Source: an uncultured Pseudomonadota bacterium (GTDB lineage: Bacteria > Pseudomonadota > Gammaproteobacteria > Steroidobacterales > Woeseiaceae). Taken from it: a stretch of DNA of 64,000 nt. This document shows positions 47,782-59,352 of this stretch, in pieces (positions within the stretch are counted from its first letter, which is position 1; each line of letters opens with the position of its first letter). The DNA is taken from assembly GCA_913055625.1 (NCBI GenBank), contig CAJXJW010000001.1, positions 124,001-188,000 of the forward strand, written 5' to 3'. The notes under the pieces were generated by a model. That model made no database searches, was not told where the DNA came from, and saw nothing but the letters and a program-made list of their open reading frames with translations. A program made the translations under genes and the position numbers.

Positions 47782-48210
47782 TCAGCGCTCGTTCGCGATG
47801 CGATAGCCGACGAAGCTCGCGGCCAGTGCCAGCGAGCCCCAGAACGCGGTGGCGGCGGGAACGTGTTCCAGCCAGGGTCGCGGATTGCCGGTGTGGTACT
47901 GCAGCACGATGAACGAGAGTTCCGCGATCAGGACCAGGGAATCGGCCATGATGACCGCAAACAGCAGCCATCCCGGCAGGTGCCGCCAGAAGACGCGGGG
48001 CGCCTCGGCGGCGCCGAACTCACGCACGAGCCCGCCCGCGCACCACAGCACCACCAAGACCGAGAAGGGGATCACCACGAGCTGCAGGATCAGCAGGTCG
48101 CGGAGGTCACCGCCTTCAGAGCCGACGAAGCTCGCCATCATCGACACGATGCTGCTTGCGAGAACGACCGCGAACGACGCGGTCATCCACTTGAACACGG
48201 ACGCCTTCAT
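47782..48210 (-). CDS. Four-helix membrane protein of unknown function
   Basis: A 142-residue protein with four hydrophobic segments (about residues 8-30, 40-62, 78-102, 117-136). No family is recognised. It starts 13 bases after the small twin-helix protein gene and is probably co-transcribed with it. The ATG gives a short basic N-terminus (MKASVFKW) suited to inner-membrane insertion. Confidence 0.6.
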   Translation of the reverse strand: MKASVFKWMTASFAVVLASSIVSMMASFVGSEGGDLRDLLILQLVVIPFSVLVVLWCAGGLVREFGAAEAPRVFWRHLPGWLLFAVIMADSLVLIAELSFIVLQYHTGNPRPWLEHVPAATAFWGSLALAASFVGYRIANER

Positions 48211-48223
48211 GATGACGTGCCGA

Positions 48224-48409
48224 CTACTCCAGGACGCCCAGTTGCCAGGAGACGAGCAGCAAGCCTATCAGCAGCGCGGACAGCCCGACGCGCCACGCAA
48301 GCGCACGGTTCATCGCAGCCGGGTCGTGATTCTTCGAACTCATGTGGAACATTGCCGACCCGAGCGAGAAGACGACGGCGATGAATACGATTCCGATGAG
48401 GATCTTCAC
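48224..48409 (-). CDS. Twin transmembrane protein, DUF2909-like
   Basis: A 61-residue protein with two membrane helices separated by a short polar loop (SAMFHMSSKNHDPAAMNRALAWRVGLSALL). The pattern of SLGSAMFH...ALAWRVGLS matches DUF2909, a small inner-membrane protein often found near cytochrome oxidase or SURF1 genes, which are not seen here. I chose the GTG at 48409, preceded by GGAA; a TTG nine codons upstream is the alternative. Confidence 0.7.
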   Translation of the reverse strand: MKILIGIVFIAVVFSLGSAMFHMSSKNHDPAAMNRALAWRVGLSALLIGLLLVSWQLGVLE

Positions 48410-48500
48410 GGACAGTTCCGGGGGTTGCCACGGCAAGGGCAGGGCAGGATACCGGCGGCCCGCGGGTGCCGCAAGCGTGCCTCCTGTCGGCGGCGTGCAA

Positions 48501-49949
48501 TCAGTCCGGCTGCACGGTCACGATGACGCGCGCATATCGGCTCAACGCCGGCTCGCCCTTGTCCGTTACCCTGACGATGAAGTGCAGCGTCTCCGTTGTC
48601 GAGACCTCGGGCAGGCGGAACCAGACGCCCGGCTGGTTGACAGCCCAGCCCATGTCCACGGGCTCGTCGAGCGTGCCGGCCTCGGCGTAATTGAACCAGT
48701 GATACGTGAGACTGTCGCCGTCCGGGTCGCGGCTCCTGCTGGCGTCGAGTAACAGGCCCTGGCCCGATGTCGCCGTCAACTCGCGGTCCGTGACAAGGCC
48801 GACGATCGGCGGGTGATTCGTTTCCGCGTAGGGCTTGATCGTCCAGTCCATCCGCGCCGCGAAGTCCCGCTGGATATCGTCGCGCCAGCGCAGCAGCGTC
48901 ACGTGATTGCTTTCGTAGGTCGCATCGACCGGCCCGATCGAGCGCCCGAATTCCGTTCGCACCCACGGCGTGAACTTGTCGACGGCGTTGGTCCAGATCG
49001 GCCGCGTTTCCGGTTCGATGGCCACATTGCCCGGCGCGGTGCCGCCAACGCCGATCTCCGCGTCGGTCGGCTGGTACAGCTCGTAACGGCCGCCCCAGCT
49101 GCCCCAGTCGGGTCGGTCCGGCACGTTGAGCCCGTTCGGGATCAGCGCGAGGTACGACGGCGTGTCACCCTCGACGCCCCAGGCCACGTCCGGGTACTTT
49201 GCGCCGAGCGGGCCGTGGCCCTGCTGGATATTGTCGGCGAGCCACTCGTTGCTGATGTAGTCGCCGAAGCCGGGGAAGCCGCGGGTGAAGGCCGTCCAGG
49301 TCGAGCGGCCGTAGTCGCCCGGGCTGACAATGTAGAACAGGTCCGGAAATTCGCGCCGGATCCAGGGCCCGCTGTCATCCTGGTCCGAGATCGTGTAGAC
49401 GCGCAGTTTGCCGACCAGGCGTTGCGCTTCGTCTGCCGGGAACTCGTCGCGGATCCGGTACAGCGCCTGCGCCAGCGTATTCACGCCGCCCCACACCGAC
49501 ACCCAGACCGGTCGCGGGTCGTCTTCCTGCAGCACCCGGATGATCCAGTCGGATCCTTCCGTGTCCTTGTCCTTGCCGACGCCGGCCATGCCATACTCCG
49601 GCGAGCCGGTCTTGACCAGTGCGCGCAGTGCCTCTTCGCTCGGGTAACGCTCGTCGTGCAGGAGCAGGTTGCCGTGCACCTCGCCATAGGTCGCGAGCAT
49701 GGCCCGTATCGCGTCCGCCGCGGGGTCATGGCGCCGGTGCGTCGATGTCGTCGCGATCAATGCCTCGATGTCGATCTCGTTCGCGTACAGCAGGAGTCGA
49801 ACCAGCGACTGCTCGTCGTCCGGGTCCGCCTTGATGTCGGTCAGAATGACGGCGCGGTGCGGCGGCCCTTCTGCGGGCTCGGCCGCAACCAGCGTTGCGG
49901 TCGTCATCAGCAGGACCGCGGCGGCCAGGCGAATCGGTGAGCGTGTCAT
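48501..49949 (-). CDS. Exported DUF1593 nucleoside-hydrolase-like protein
   Basis: A 482-residue protein with a signal peptide (cleavage near LVAAEP). The N-terminal domain has the Asp-rich ILTDIKADPDDEQSLVRLL motif of the inosine/uridine nucleoside hydrolase fold, in the DUF1593 version. The C-terminal 100 residues form an Ig/cadherin-like beta domain (LDASRSRDPDGDSLTYHWF). Such proteins are often annotated as cellulose- or sugar-binding; substrate is unknown. The ATG at 49949 starts the signal peptide. Confidence 0.82.
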   Translation of the reverse strand: MTRSPIRLAAAVLLMTTATLVAAEPAEGPPHRAVILTDIKADPDDEQSLVRLLLYANEIDIEALIATTSTHRRHDPAADAIRAMLATYGEVHGNLLLHDERYPSEEALRALVKTGSPEYGMAGVGKDKDTEGSDWIIRVLQEDDPRPVWVSVWGGVNTLAQALYRIRDEFPADEAQRLVGKLRVYTISDQDDSGPWIRREFPDLFYIVSPGDYGRSTWTAFTRGFPGFGDYISNEWLADNIQQGHGPLGAKYPDVAWGVEGDTPSYLALIPNGLNVPDRPDWGSWGGRYELYQPTDAEIGVGGTAPGNVAIEPETRPIWTNAVDKFTPWVRTEFGRSIGPVDATYESNHVTLLRWRDDIQRDFAARMDWTIKPYAETNHPPIVGLVTDRELTATSGQGLLLDASRSRDPDGDSLTYHWFNYAEAGTLDEPVDMGWAVNQPGVWFRLPEVSTTETLHFIVRVTDKGEPALSRYARVIVTVQPD

Positions 49950-50031
49950 GGCGGATTCCTTGCGGGCACGATGAAGCCGACCAGAGCCTACCATCGACGG
50001 CACGCCGGATTCGACCGGCACCGGCACCCCG

Positions 50032-50763
50032 TCAGGCCGCTTTCATCTTGCGGCGCGCGAGTGCCGGGGCAATTCGCAGCAACGCGCGGAGCAGCCGGAT
50101 CCTGCCGATGTCGTGATCCTCGATGCCGTTCTCGATGCCGCGGATCATCGCGTCGGCCGCGTCGCCAGCGGACATCTTGTCCGCGCCGCGTCCCTGCGTC
50201 ATGCCGGTGTCCACCAGCGGCATGAACGCCTGCAGGACGCGCACGTTCGTGCCCTCGAGCTGGTAGCGCAGCGACTGGCTGAAGACGTTCACTGCCGCCT
50301 TGGTCGCGCAATACACCGCCGATCCGGTCTTGGGTGCCAGGGCGAGGCCGGAATTCACGTTGAGGATCGCTGCGTCGCCGTCGTGCAGCAGGCGCGGCAG
50401 CAGCCGCGCCGTGAGCAGGCAGACGGCGGTAAGGTTGACGTCGATCTCGACGGGGATCGACCGGGCGTCGAAGCCGCTGTCAATGAACGTCGGCGTGTGC
50501 TGCAGTGCCGCGTTGTTGATCAGCAGGTCGACGCGCGCAAAGCGGTCCGCGACCGCCGCGGCTGCCTGTTCAACGTCGGCGCGCAACGCAAGGTCCGCCC
50601 GTACCGTTTCCACGCCAGGGAACGCGTCGGCCAGCTCGCCGAGTCGCTCCGCGGAGCGCGCGATGACGAGCACCCGGTTGTGCCGGTGCAGCCGGCGCAC
50701 GACCTCGCGGCCGATGCCCGATGTGCCGCCGGTGATGACGATGTTGCGATTCCTTAGATTCAT
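50032..50763 (-). CDS. Short-chain dehydrogenase/reductase, DltE-like
   Basis: A 243-residue SDR. The NAD(P) loop is TGGTSGIG, followed by LINNAA and the catalytic Ser and YCATK (Tyr-x-x-x-Lys). The ending (MIRGIENGIEDHDIGRIRLLRAL) is typical of DltE-like SDRs. I chose the ATG at 50763; the frame is open upstream but without similarity. It is divergent from a Crp/Fnr regulator with a palindrome between them and is its likely target. Substrate unknown. Confidence 0.87.
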   Translation of the reverse strand: MNLRNRNIVITGGTSGIGREVVRRLHRHNRVLVIARSAERLGELADAFPGVETVRADLALRADVEQAAAAVADRFARVDLLINNAALQHTPTFIDSGFDARSIPVEIDVNLTAVCLLTARLLPRLLHDGDAAILNVNSGLALAPKTGSAVYCATKAAVNVFSQSLRYQLEGTNVRVLQAFMPLVDTGMTQGRGADKMSAGDAADAMIRGIENGIEDHDIGRIRLLRALLRIAPALARRKMKAA

Positions 50764-50824
50764 CCTGCGTTCTCCGCTATCGTTGGTCCGGTGCCAACGG
50801 TAGGGGCCGCGAGCCGGCTGCGCA

Positions 50825-50838
50825 TTAACCCGGGTTAA
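50825..50838. promoter_or_regulatory. Perfect 14-bp palindrome upstream of the Crp/Fnr gene
   Basis: TTAACCCGGGTTAA is self-complementary; extending to 50823-50840 keeps the symmetry apart from one pair. It ends 5 bases before the Crp/Fnr-family start codon, where a ribosome-binding site would be expected, and lies 62 bases from the divergent SDR start. This fits an operator through which the regulator controls both genes. Confidence 0.5.
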
Positions 50839-50843
50839 CGCCA

Positions 50844-51392
50844 ATGGATTTCCTGACATTCGTCGAACGCAACGGCCGGCGCATCGCGCTGCCGGCGGGG
50901 GAGCACGTCTTCCGGCAGGGGGACGAGGACCGCTCGGTCTATGTCCTGGAGCAAGGGCTGCTGAAGGCGTACTACCTGTCGGGCGACGGTCGCGAGACCA
51001 TCAAGTCGTTCATCCTGGAGGGCGAGCTGATCGGCAGCCTCGCGTCCGCCTGGCGCAAGGAGACCTGCTCGTTCAGCGTCGTCACGCTGGAGCCGTCCTC
51101 GGTGCTCGCGTTCGATTTCGACGCGCTGCACTCGGCCTGCCGGCGTGACATCGACCTCGCCGGCGCGATGATCGAGCACCTGCTGGCGTTCTCGATGAAG
51201 AAGGAGCGGCGGGAGCGGGAGCTGCTGACGGAATCCGCGGAGCACCGTTACCGGGCCCTGATCGCCGCGTCACCCGAGCTGTTCGAGCGCGTGCGGCAGA
51301 AGGACATCGCCCGCTACCTCGGCATCACGCCGGTCGCACTGAGCCGCATCCGCCAGCGCAGCGATGCAAGGGCGGTCGGCGAGGGCGACTAA
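50844..51392 (+). CDS. Crp/Fnr-family transcriptional regulator
   Basis: A 182-residue regulator with a cyclic-nucleotide-binding-like beta roll (LPAGEHVFRQGDEDRSVYVLEQGLLKAYYLSGDGRE) and a C-terminal helix-turn-helix (RQKDIARYLGITPVALSRIRQR). No FNR-type Cys cluster is seen, and the cAMP-binding residues of CRP are not all present, so the ligand is unknown. The stop codon overlaps that of convergent preA by two bases. Confidence 0.88.
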   Translation: MDFLTFVERNGRRIALPAGEHVFRQGDEDRSVYVLEQGLLKAYYLSGDGRETIKSFILEGELIGSLASAWRKETCSFSVVTLEPSSVLAFDFDALHSACRRDIDLAGAMIEHLLAFSMKKERRERELLTESAEHRYRALIAASPELFERVRQKDIARYLGITPVALSRIRQRSDARAVGEGD

Positions 51393-52684
51393 CGCCGCAT
51401 CGGGTTGTTCGGGTGGCTCGTCCAGTTGGCCTTGCGGTCGTCGATCGGCCGGCCGGTGCGCGGGTCGGTGCCCTCGGTGAGCCGGTGCATCGTGATGCAG
51501 CCATCGACCGGGCACACGCTGACGCACAGGTTGCAGCCCACGCACTCCGCGTCGATGACCTCGAAATGGCGCCGGCCGTTCACGGTCTTCGTGATGGCCT
51601 GGTGCGACGTGTCCTCGCAAACGACGTGGCAGCGGCCGCACTGGATGCACAGGTCCTGGTCGATGACGGCTTTCTCGACGTAGTTCAGGTTCAGGTACTG
51701 CCAGTCCGTCACGCTCGGCACGGCCTTGCCGACGAGGTCCGCGACGCTCGTCATGCCTTTCTCGTCGAGGAAGCGGGACAGCCCATCCACCAGGTCGTCG
51801 ATGATGCGGAAGCCGTAGACCATCGCGGCCGTGCAGACCTGCACGTTGCTCGCGCCGAGCGCCAGGAAATCGACCGCGTCGCGCCAGACCGTCACGCCGC
51901 CGATGCCCGAGATCGGCAGCCCGCGCGTTTCGGCCGTGCGCGCGATCTCGGCCACCATGTTCAGCGCGATCGGCTTGACGGCTTCGCCGCAGTAGCCGCC
52001 GTGCGTGCCCATGCCGTCCGTCGACGGGTACATCGTCAGCGTGTCGTAGTCGACCCGCATGATCGAGTTGATCGTGTTGATCAGCGAGACGGCGTCCGCA
52101 CCGCCGTCCTTCGCGGCCTTCGCGGGCGGCAGGATGTTCGACACGTTCGGTGTGAGCTTGACGATGACCGGCACGCTCGCCGCCTTCTTGCACCACTCGG
52201 TGGCCATCTTGATGTAGTCCGGCACCTGGCCGACGGCCGAGCCCATGCCGCGTTCCGACATCCCGTGCGGGCAACCGAAGTTGAGTTCCAGCGCGTCCGC
52301 GCCGGTGTCCTCGATCATCGGCACGTACTTCGCCCAGGTCTCCTCGTTCATCGGCAGCATGACGGAGACGACGAGCGCCCGGTCGGGCCAGTCGCGCTTG
52401 ATCGTGCGGATCTCGTCCAGGTTCGTCTTCAGCGGGCGGTCCGTGATCAGCTCGATGTTGTTGAAGCCGATCACGCGGCGATCGTTGCCGTGCAGCGCGC
52501 TGTAGCGCGGCCCGCTGACGTTGACGATCGGCGGGTCCTCGCCGAGCGTCTTCCAGACCACACCTCCCCAGCCGGCCTCGAACGCGCGATTGACGTTGTA
52601 GGCCTTGTCCGTCGGCGGTGCCGAGGCGAGCCAGAACGGGTTCGGCGAGCGGATGCCGAGGAATTCAGTACTCAGGTCAGCCAT
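51389..52684 (-). CDS. preA: NAD-dependent dihydropyrimidine dehydrogenase, catalytic subunit PreA
   Basis: A 431-residue flavoprotein that reduces uracil and thymine to the 5,6-dihydro forms. A class of FMN (alpha/beta)8 barrel occupies residues 1-310. It is followed by a ferredoxin-like domain with two 4Fe-4S clusters: CIQCGRCHVVC and CVGCNLCVSVCP. The sequence matches bacterial PreA in order and length. It lies one base after preT and is last in the operon. Confidence 0.95.
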   Translation of the reverse strand: MADLSTEFLGIRSPNPFWLASAPPTDKAYNVNRAFEAGWGGVVWKTLGEDPPIVNVSGPRYSALHGNDRRVIGFNNIELITDRPLKTNLDEIRTIKRDWPDRALVVSVMLPMNEETWAKYVPMIEDTGADALELNFGCPHGMSERGMGSAVGQVPDYIKMATEWCKKAASVPVIVKLTPNVSNILPPAKAAKDGGADAVSLINTINSIMRVDYDTLTMYPSTDGMGTHGGYCGEAVKPIALNMVAEIARTAETRGLPISGIGGVTVWRDAVDFLALGASNVQVCTAAMVYGFRIIDDLVDGLSRFLDEKGMTSVADLVGKAVPSVTDWQYLNLNYVEKAVIDQDLCIQCGRCHVVCEDTSHQAITKTVNGRRHFEVIDAECVGCNLCVSVCPVDGCITMHRLTEGTDPRTGRPIDDRKANWTSHPNNPMRR

Positions 52685-52685
52685 G

Positions 52686-54035
52686 TCATGTGCCTCCCCG
52701 GCGGCGCAGGTGCCGGTCGATGGCTAGCGCCGCCAGCTTGCCGTGCTGGACCGCGGTGACCGTCAGGTCGTCGCCGGTTGCGACGCAATCGCCGCCGGCC
52801 CAGATTCCGTCGACGCCGGTGGCCATGTCGTCGTCCACGACGAATTTTCCGCGTTCGGTTGCGAGGCCAGTTTCGCCGGCGTCGAGCCGCTGGCCGATCG
52901 CCTTGAAGACGACGTCGGCGGGTAGCTCGAACCATTCGCCGGTCGCCGCCAATGCGCCGTCCTTGTCGAGCCCCGTGTTTTCGAACACGACGCCGGTGAC
53001 GTACGACTTGCCCGTGATGCTTCGGGGCCGAGCCCAGTGCCGGATCGCGACCCCGTTCTTGCGGGCCAGCTCCTGCTCGTAGCGGCTCGCGCCCATGGCG
53101 TCGGGGCCGCGCCGGTACACGATCTCCACGTGCTCGGCGCCGAGGCGCTTCGACTGCACCGCCACGTCGATGGCCGTCATGCCGCCGCCGATGACGACGA
53201 CGTTTCGCCCGACCGGCAGCGTCGTCTTGTCGGGCGCCTGTCGCAGCGCGGCAATGTAGTCGATGGCATCTTCGACGCCCGGCAGGTGTTCACCCTCGAT
53301 GCCGAGCGCGTTTGCGTTGCCGAGTCCGACGCTAAGGAACAGTGCGTCGAACTCCTTCCGCAGTTCGTCGAGTGCAACATCCTCGCCGACGCAGACACCG
53401 TTCCGGAGCTCTATGCCGCCGATCGCGAGGATGTACTCGACCTCGCGCTGCGCAAAATCCGCGACCGTCTTGTAGGCGGCGATGCCGTACTCGTTGAGCC
53501 CGCCGGGTTTCCCGTCGCGGTTGAAGACCACCACGTCGTGCCCGAGTACCGCCAGGCGGTGCGCGCAGGACAGGCCCGCGGGCCCGGCACCGACCACGGC
53601 GACGCACTTGCCGCTCGACGGAGCACGCTCGAACAGCTGCTTGCCCGCCGCGATGACCGGGTCCGTGGCGTAGCGTTGCAGCAAGCCGATGCGGACCGGC
53701 AGTTCCTCGTGCGTGTTGCGGACGCAGGCCTCCTCGCAGAGTACTTCCGTCGGGCACACGCGGGCGCACATGCCGCCCATGATGTTCTCTTCAAGGATCG
53801 TGTGTGCCGAGCCCTCGACATTGTCGCTGTGGATCTTCCGGATGAAGCCGGGAATGTCGATGCCGGTCGGGCAGGCCGTTGTGCACGGCGCGTCGAAGCA
53901 GAAGTAGCACCGGTCGGCCTCGATCAGCGCCTCGGAGCGGCTGAGCGGCGGGTGCAGGTCGGCGAAGTTGCGCTCGACGGTCTCGCGGTCGAGGCGCTGT
54001 GCGCGAATATCGGGGTCCGGGTCCGCCTTGCCCAT
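52686..54035 (-). CDS. preT: NAD-dependent dihydropyrimidine dehydrogenase, subunit PreT
   Basis: A 449-residue glutamate-synthase-small-subunit-like oxidoreductase. The N-terminal Cys-rich region (CYFCFDAPCTTACPTGID; CARVCPTEVLCEEAC) binds 4Fe-4S clusters. An FAD fold (VVGAGPAGLSCAHRLA) and a second dinucleotide fold (VVVIGGGMTAIDVA) follow. It passes electrons from NADH to PreA. It starts 9 bases downstream of the dihydropyrimidinase gene. Confidence 0.95.
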   Translation of the reverse strand: MGKADPDPDIRAQRLDRETVERNFADLHPPLSRSEALIEADRCYFCFDAPCTTACPTGIDIPGFIRKIHSDNVEGSAHTILEENIMGGMCARVCPTEVLCEEACVRNTHEELPVRIGLLQRYATDPVIAAGKQLFERAPSSGKCVAVVGAGPAGLSCAHRLAVLGHDVVVFNRDGKPGGLNEYGIAAYKTVADFAQREVEYILAIGGIELRNGVCVGEDVALDELRKEFDALFLSVGLGNANALGIEGEHLPGVEDAIDYIAALRQAPDKTTLPVGRNVVVIGGGMTAIDVAVQSKRLGAEHVEIVYRRGPDAMGASRYEQELARKNGVAIRHWARPRSITGKSYVTGVVFENTGLDKDGALAATGEWFELPADVVFKAIGQRLDAGETGLATERGKFVVDDDMATGVDGIWAGGDCVATGDDLTVTAVQHGKLAALAIDRHLRRRGGT

Positions 54036-54044
54036 GACGGCCGC

Positions 54045-56979
<2,935 letters not shown>

Positions 56980-56982
56980 CGC

Positions 56983-57861
56983 TCAGCGATCCGCCAGCAG
57001 CCCGTACGCCTCGGGCCGGCGATCGCGGAAGAACTGCCACTGGTCGCGGACCTCGCGCACCATGTCGAGGTCGATCTCGTGCACCAGCAGTTCGTCGTCG
57101 CCATAGCTCGCCTGCGCCTCGATCGTGCCACGCGGGTTCACGATGTAGCTCGAGCCGTAGAACTCGCCCATGTTCATCGTGGTGGCCCAGGGTTCTTCCT
57201 TGCCGATACGGTTGATCGCGCCGATGAACACGCCGTTCGCGACGGCCGCCGCCGGCTGCTCGAGCTCCCACAGGTACTTGCTGAGGCCCGCCACGGTTGC
57301 TGACGGGTTGACGATGTAGTCGGCGCCGTTCATGGCGAGGGCGCGCCAGCCTTCCGGGAAGTGCCGGTCGTAGCAGATGTAGACGCCGAGTTTGACGAAC
57401 GCCGTGTCGAAGACGGGCCAGCCGCTGTCGCCGGGTTTGAAGAAAAACTTCTCGTAGAAGCCGGGATCGACCTGGGGGATGTGCGTCTTGCGGTACTTCC
57501 CGAGGTAGCGGCCGTCGGCATCGATTACCGCCGCCGTGTTGTAGTAGACCCCGGTCATGTGCTCTTCGTAGATCGGCACGACGATCACCATGCCGTGCTT
57601 CGCCGCGTACTCCTGCATCAGGCGCGTGGTGTGCCCGTCCGGGATCGCTTCCGCGGCGGCGTACCATCGGCGGTCCTGGCTCGGGCAGAAGTAGGGCTGC
57701 GTGAACACTTCCTGGAAGCAGAGCACCTGGACGCCCTGTTTCGCCGCGTCCTCGATGTACGGCAGGTGGGCTTCGAGCATACGGTCCCGGATGGCGATCG
57801 GGTCCATGCTGCCGTCGCCCTTGAGGCTCATCTGGATCAATCCGCACTTCACCTTGGCCAT
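56983..57861 (-). CDS. Beta-ureidopropionase (N-carbamoyl-beta-alanine amidohydrolase)
   Basis: A 292-residue nitrilase-superfamily amidase. The catalytic triad is visible as Glu in CFQEVF, Lys in KYRKTHIPQ and Cys in VYICYDRHFPE. It releases beta-alanine (or beta-aminoisobutyrate), CO2 and ammonia from the carbamoyl product of dihydropyrimidinase, the last step of the pathway encoded by this operon. It is the first gene of the transcript. Confidence 0.92.
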   Translation of the reverse strand: MAKVKCGLIQMSLKGDGSMDPIAIRDRMLEAHLPYIEDAAKQGVQVLCFQEVFTQPYFCPSQDRRWYAAAEAIPDGHTTRLMQEYAAKHGMVIVVPIYEEHMTGVYYNTAAVIDADGRYLGKYRKTHIPQVDPGFYEKFFFKPGDSGWPVFDTAFVKLGVYICYDRHFPEGWRALAMNGADYIVNPSATVAGLSKYLWELEQPAAAVANGVFIGAINRIGKEEPWATTMNMGEFYGSSYIVNPRGTIEAQASYGDDELLVHEIDLDMVREVRDQWQFFRDRRPEAYGLLADR

Positions 57862-57916
57862 GCTGTTCCTCGCGTTGATCGGGTGACGACCCGGCGGCCG
57901 CGTGCGCCGGTTCCTG

Positions 57917-57969
57917 TACGCTTTTCAATCTGTTAGCGCGCTTCTGGCTCGGAACAGGATACGCTTTTT
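57917..57969 (-). promoter_or_regulatory. Direct repeat upstream of the pyrimidine degradation operon
   Basis: TACGCTTTT occurs at 57917 and again at 57960, spaced 43 bases, near four helical turns. Both lie in the 138-base gap before the first operon gene, so they may bind an activator. No -10/-35 pair is clear. Confidence 0.3.
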
Positions 57970-57999
57970 GCGCCGCATGCGCACCGGCAGCCGCTCGTG

Positions 58000-59352
58000 T
58001 CAGAACGTGAGCGCAAACGTCGCGCCGGGCCGGTCAGACTCGACAAGACGGATGAACCCGCCGTGCGCGGTCATGACCTGGCGCGCGAGCGCCAGGCCGA
58101 CGCCCGAGCCGCGTTCCTTCGTCGTGAAGAACGGGACGAAGATCTTCGTCGCCAGTGCGGGCGGCACACCCGGTCCGTTGTCGCAGATCTCGATGACGGT
58201 GTTCCCTCGACGGTTCATCCTGGCGACGAGGCGGATCTCGGGCGACGGCATCCCCGCCGTCGCCTGGCGCGCGTTTCGGAGCAGGTTCAGGAGCACCGGT
58301 TCCAGCAGGTCGCGGTCCACGAACACGCAGAGGCCCTCCGGATCGACGCTGTGCTCGATCGAGATGTTGCTGTCCGGCGCTTCCGCGCGCGCAAGGCGCG
58401 CCACTGACTCGAACAGTTCCGCCACGTCGACGCGTTTTCTCTCGGGCGGCGCGAGGCGGGTCATCTGGCGGTAGCTGTCGACGAAATCCGTGAGGCTGTC
58501 CGAGCGGCGGGCGACGGTCGATACGGCGGCACGGAGGTCGTCGAGATCGGCGCTGACGTCCTGCCGCGCTTCGATACGCCCGGCAATATCGTCGACCAGG
58601 GATTCTGCCGTCTTCGCGAGCGAGGTCACGGGCGTGATCGAATTCATGATCTCGTGCGTGAGAACGCGAACCAGGTCCTGCCAGGCCTGCATCTGCGTGT
58701 CATCCAGCTCGGTCTGGATGTCCTGCAACGAAATCAGCCGGTCTCGCTGGCCGGCAGCATTGATCTCGGTCACAGCGAGGGTCAGGTGATACTCGACTTC
58801 ATCCACGTTGAAGCTGACGAGTTCGCGTCGACCCGGAACCGCATCTTCGACGGCGCGGCAGAAGCGGGCACCGAATGGCCGCAGGTCGCGAAGCCGGGTG
58901 ACCGGTGCCGCGCCGAACAGGCGCCGCGCGGCGTTGTTCTGCAGCGTTATCGAGTCGTCCGTGTGCAAGGTCAGGAGCGGCACGGGAATGTGTTCGATCA
59001 GACCTCGAAGCTGCCGGGTCTCGAGTTCCCGATCGATTCTTCCGGCCTGGAGGCGCGCCATGATTTCGGTGAGTTCGCGTCCCAGTTCACCAAACCCTGC
59101 GCCGAGTTCCTCGAAGTCGAAGCGTTGCGCAAAATCCGCGTGACGGGCGGCATTCAGAAAGCGCGCGAGCTCGCGATTCGTGCGGCTGACGGTCCACCAC
59201 AGTTCGCCGATTGCCATGACCATCAGCACGCCGACCAGCAGCGAAGCGCTGTGATAGCCCGGCAGGCTCACCAGCACCACAAGCGTGGCGAGCAGGATGC
59301 CGACGACCAGGAGCCGCAGCGCGAGTGCGACTGAGAAATGCCTAAAGCCCAT
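58000..59352 (-). CDS. Sensor histidine kinase, NtrY-like
   Basis: A 450-residue membrane kinase. Two hydrophobic helices near residues 8-30 and 36-52 give only a tiny periplasmic loop, so it probably senses in the membrane or cytoplasm. A PAS-like domain (residues 110-220) follows. The phospho-acceptor His is in VLTHEIMNSITP, the N box is LLNLLRNARQA, and the ATP lids are DNGPGVP and GSGVGLALAR. Its start overlaps the regulator gene by 11 bases. It should phosphorylate the adjacent NtrC-type regulator, possibly in response to cell-envelope stress or a substrate of the neighbouring exporter. Confidence 0.9.
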   Translation of the reverse strand: MGFRHFSVALALRLLVVGILLATLVVLVSLPGYHSASLLVGVLMVMAIGELWWTVSRTNRELARFLNAARHADFAQRFDFEELGAGFGELGRELTEIMARLQAGRIDRELETRQLRGLIEHIPVPLLTLHTDDSITLQNNAARRLFGAAPVTRLRDLRPFGARFCRAVEDAVPGRRELVSFNVDEVEYHLTLAVTEINAAGQRDRLISLQDIQTELDDTQMQAWQDLVRVLTHEIMNSITPVTSLAKTAESLVDDIAGRIEARQDVSADLDDLRAAVSTVARRSDSLTDFVDSYRQMTRLAPPERKRVDVAELFESVARLARAEAPDSNISIEHSVDPEGLCVFVDRDLLEPVLLNLLRNARQATAGMPSPEIRLVARMNRRGNTVIEICDNGPGVPPALATKIFVPFFTTKERGSGVGLALARQVMTAHGGFIRLVESDRPGATFALTF

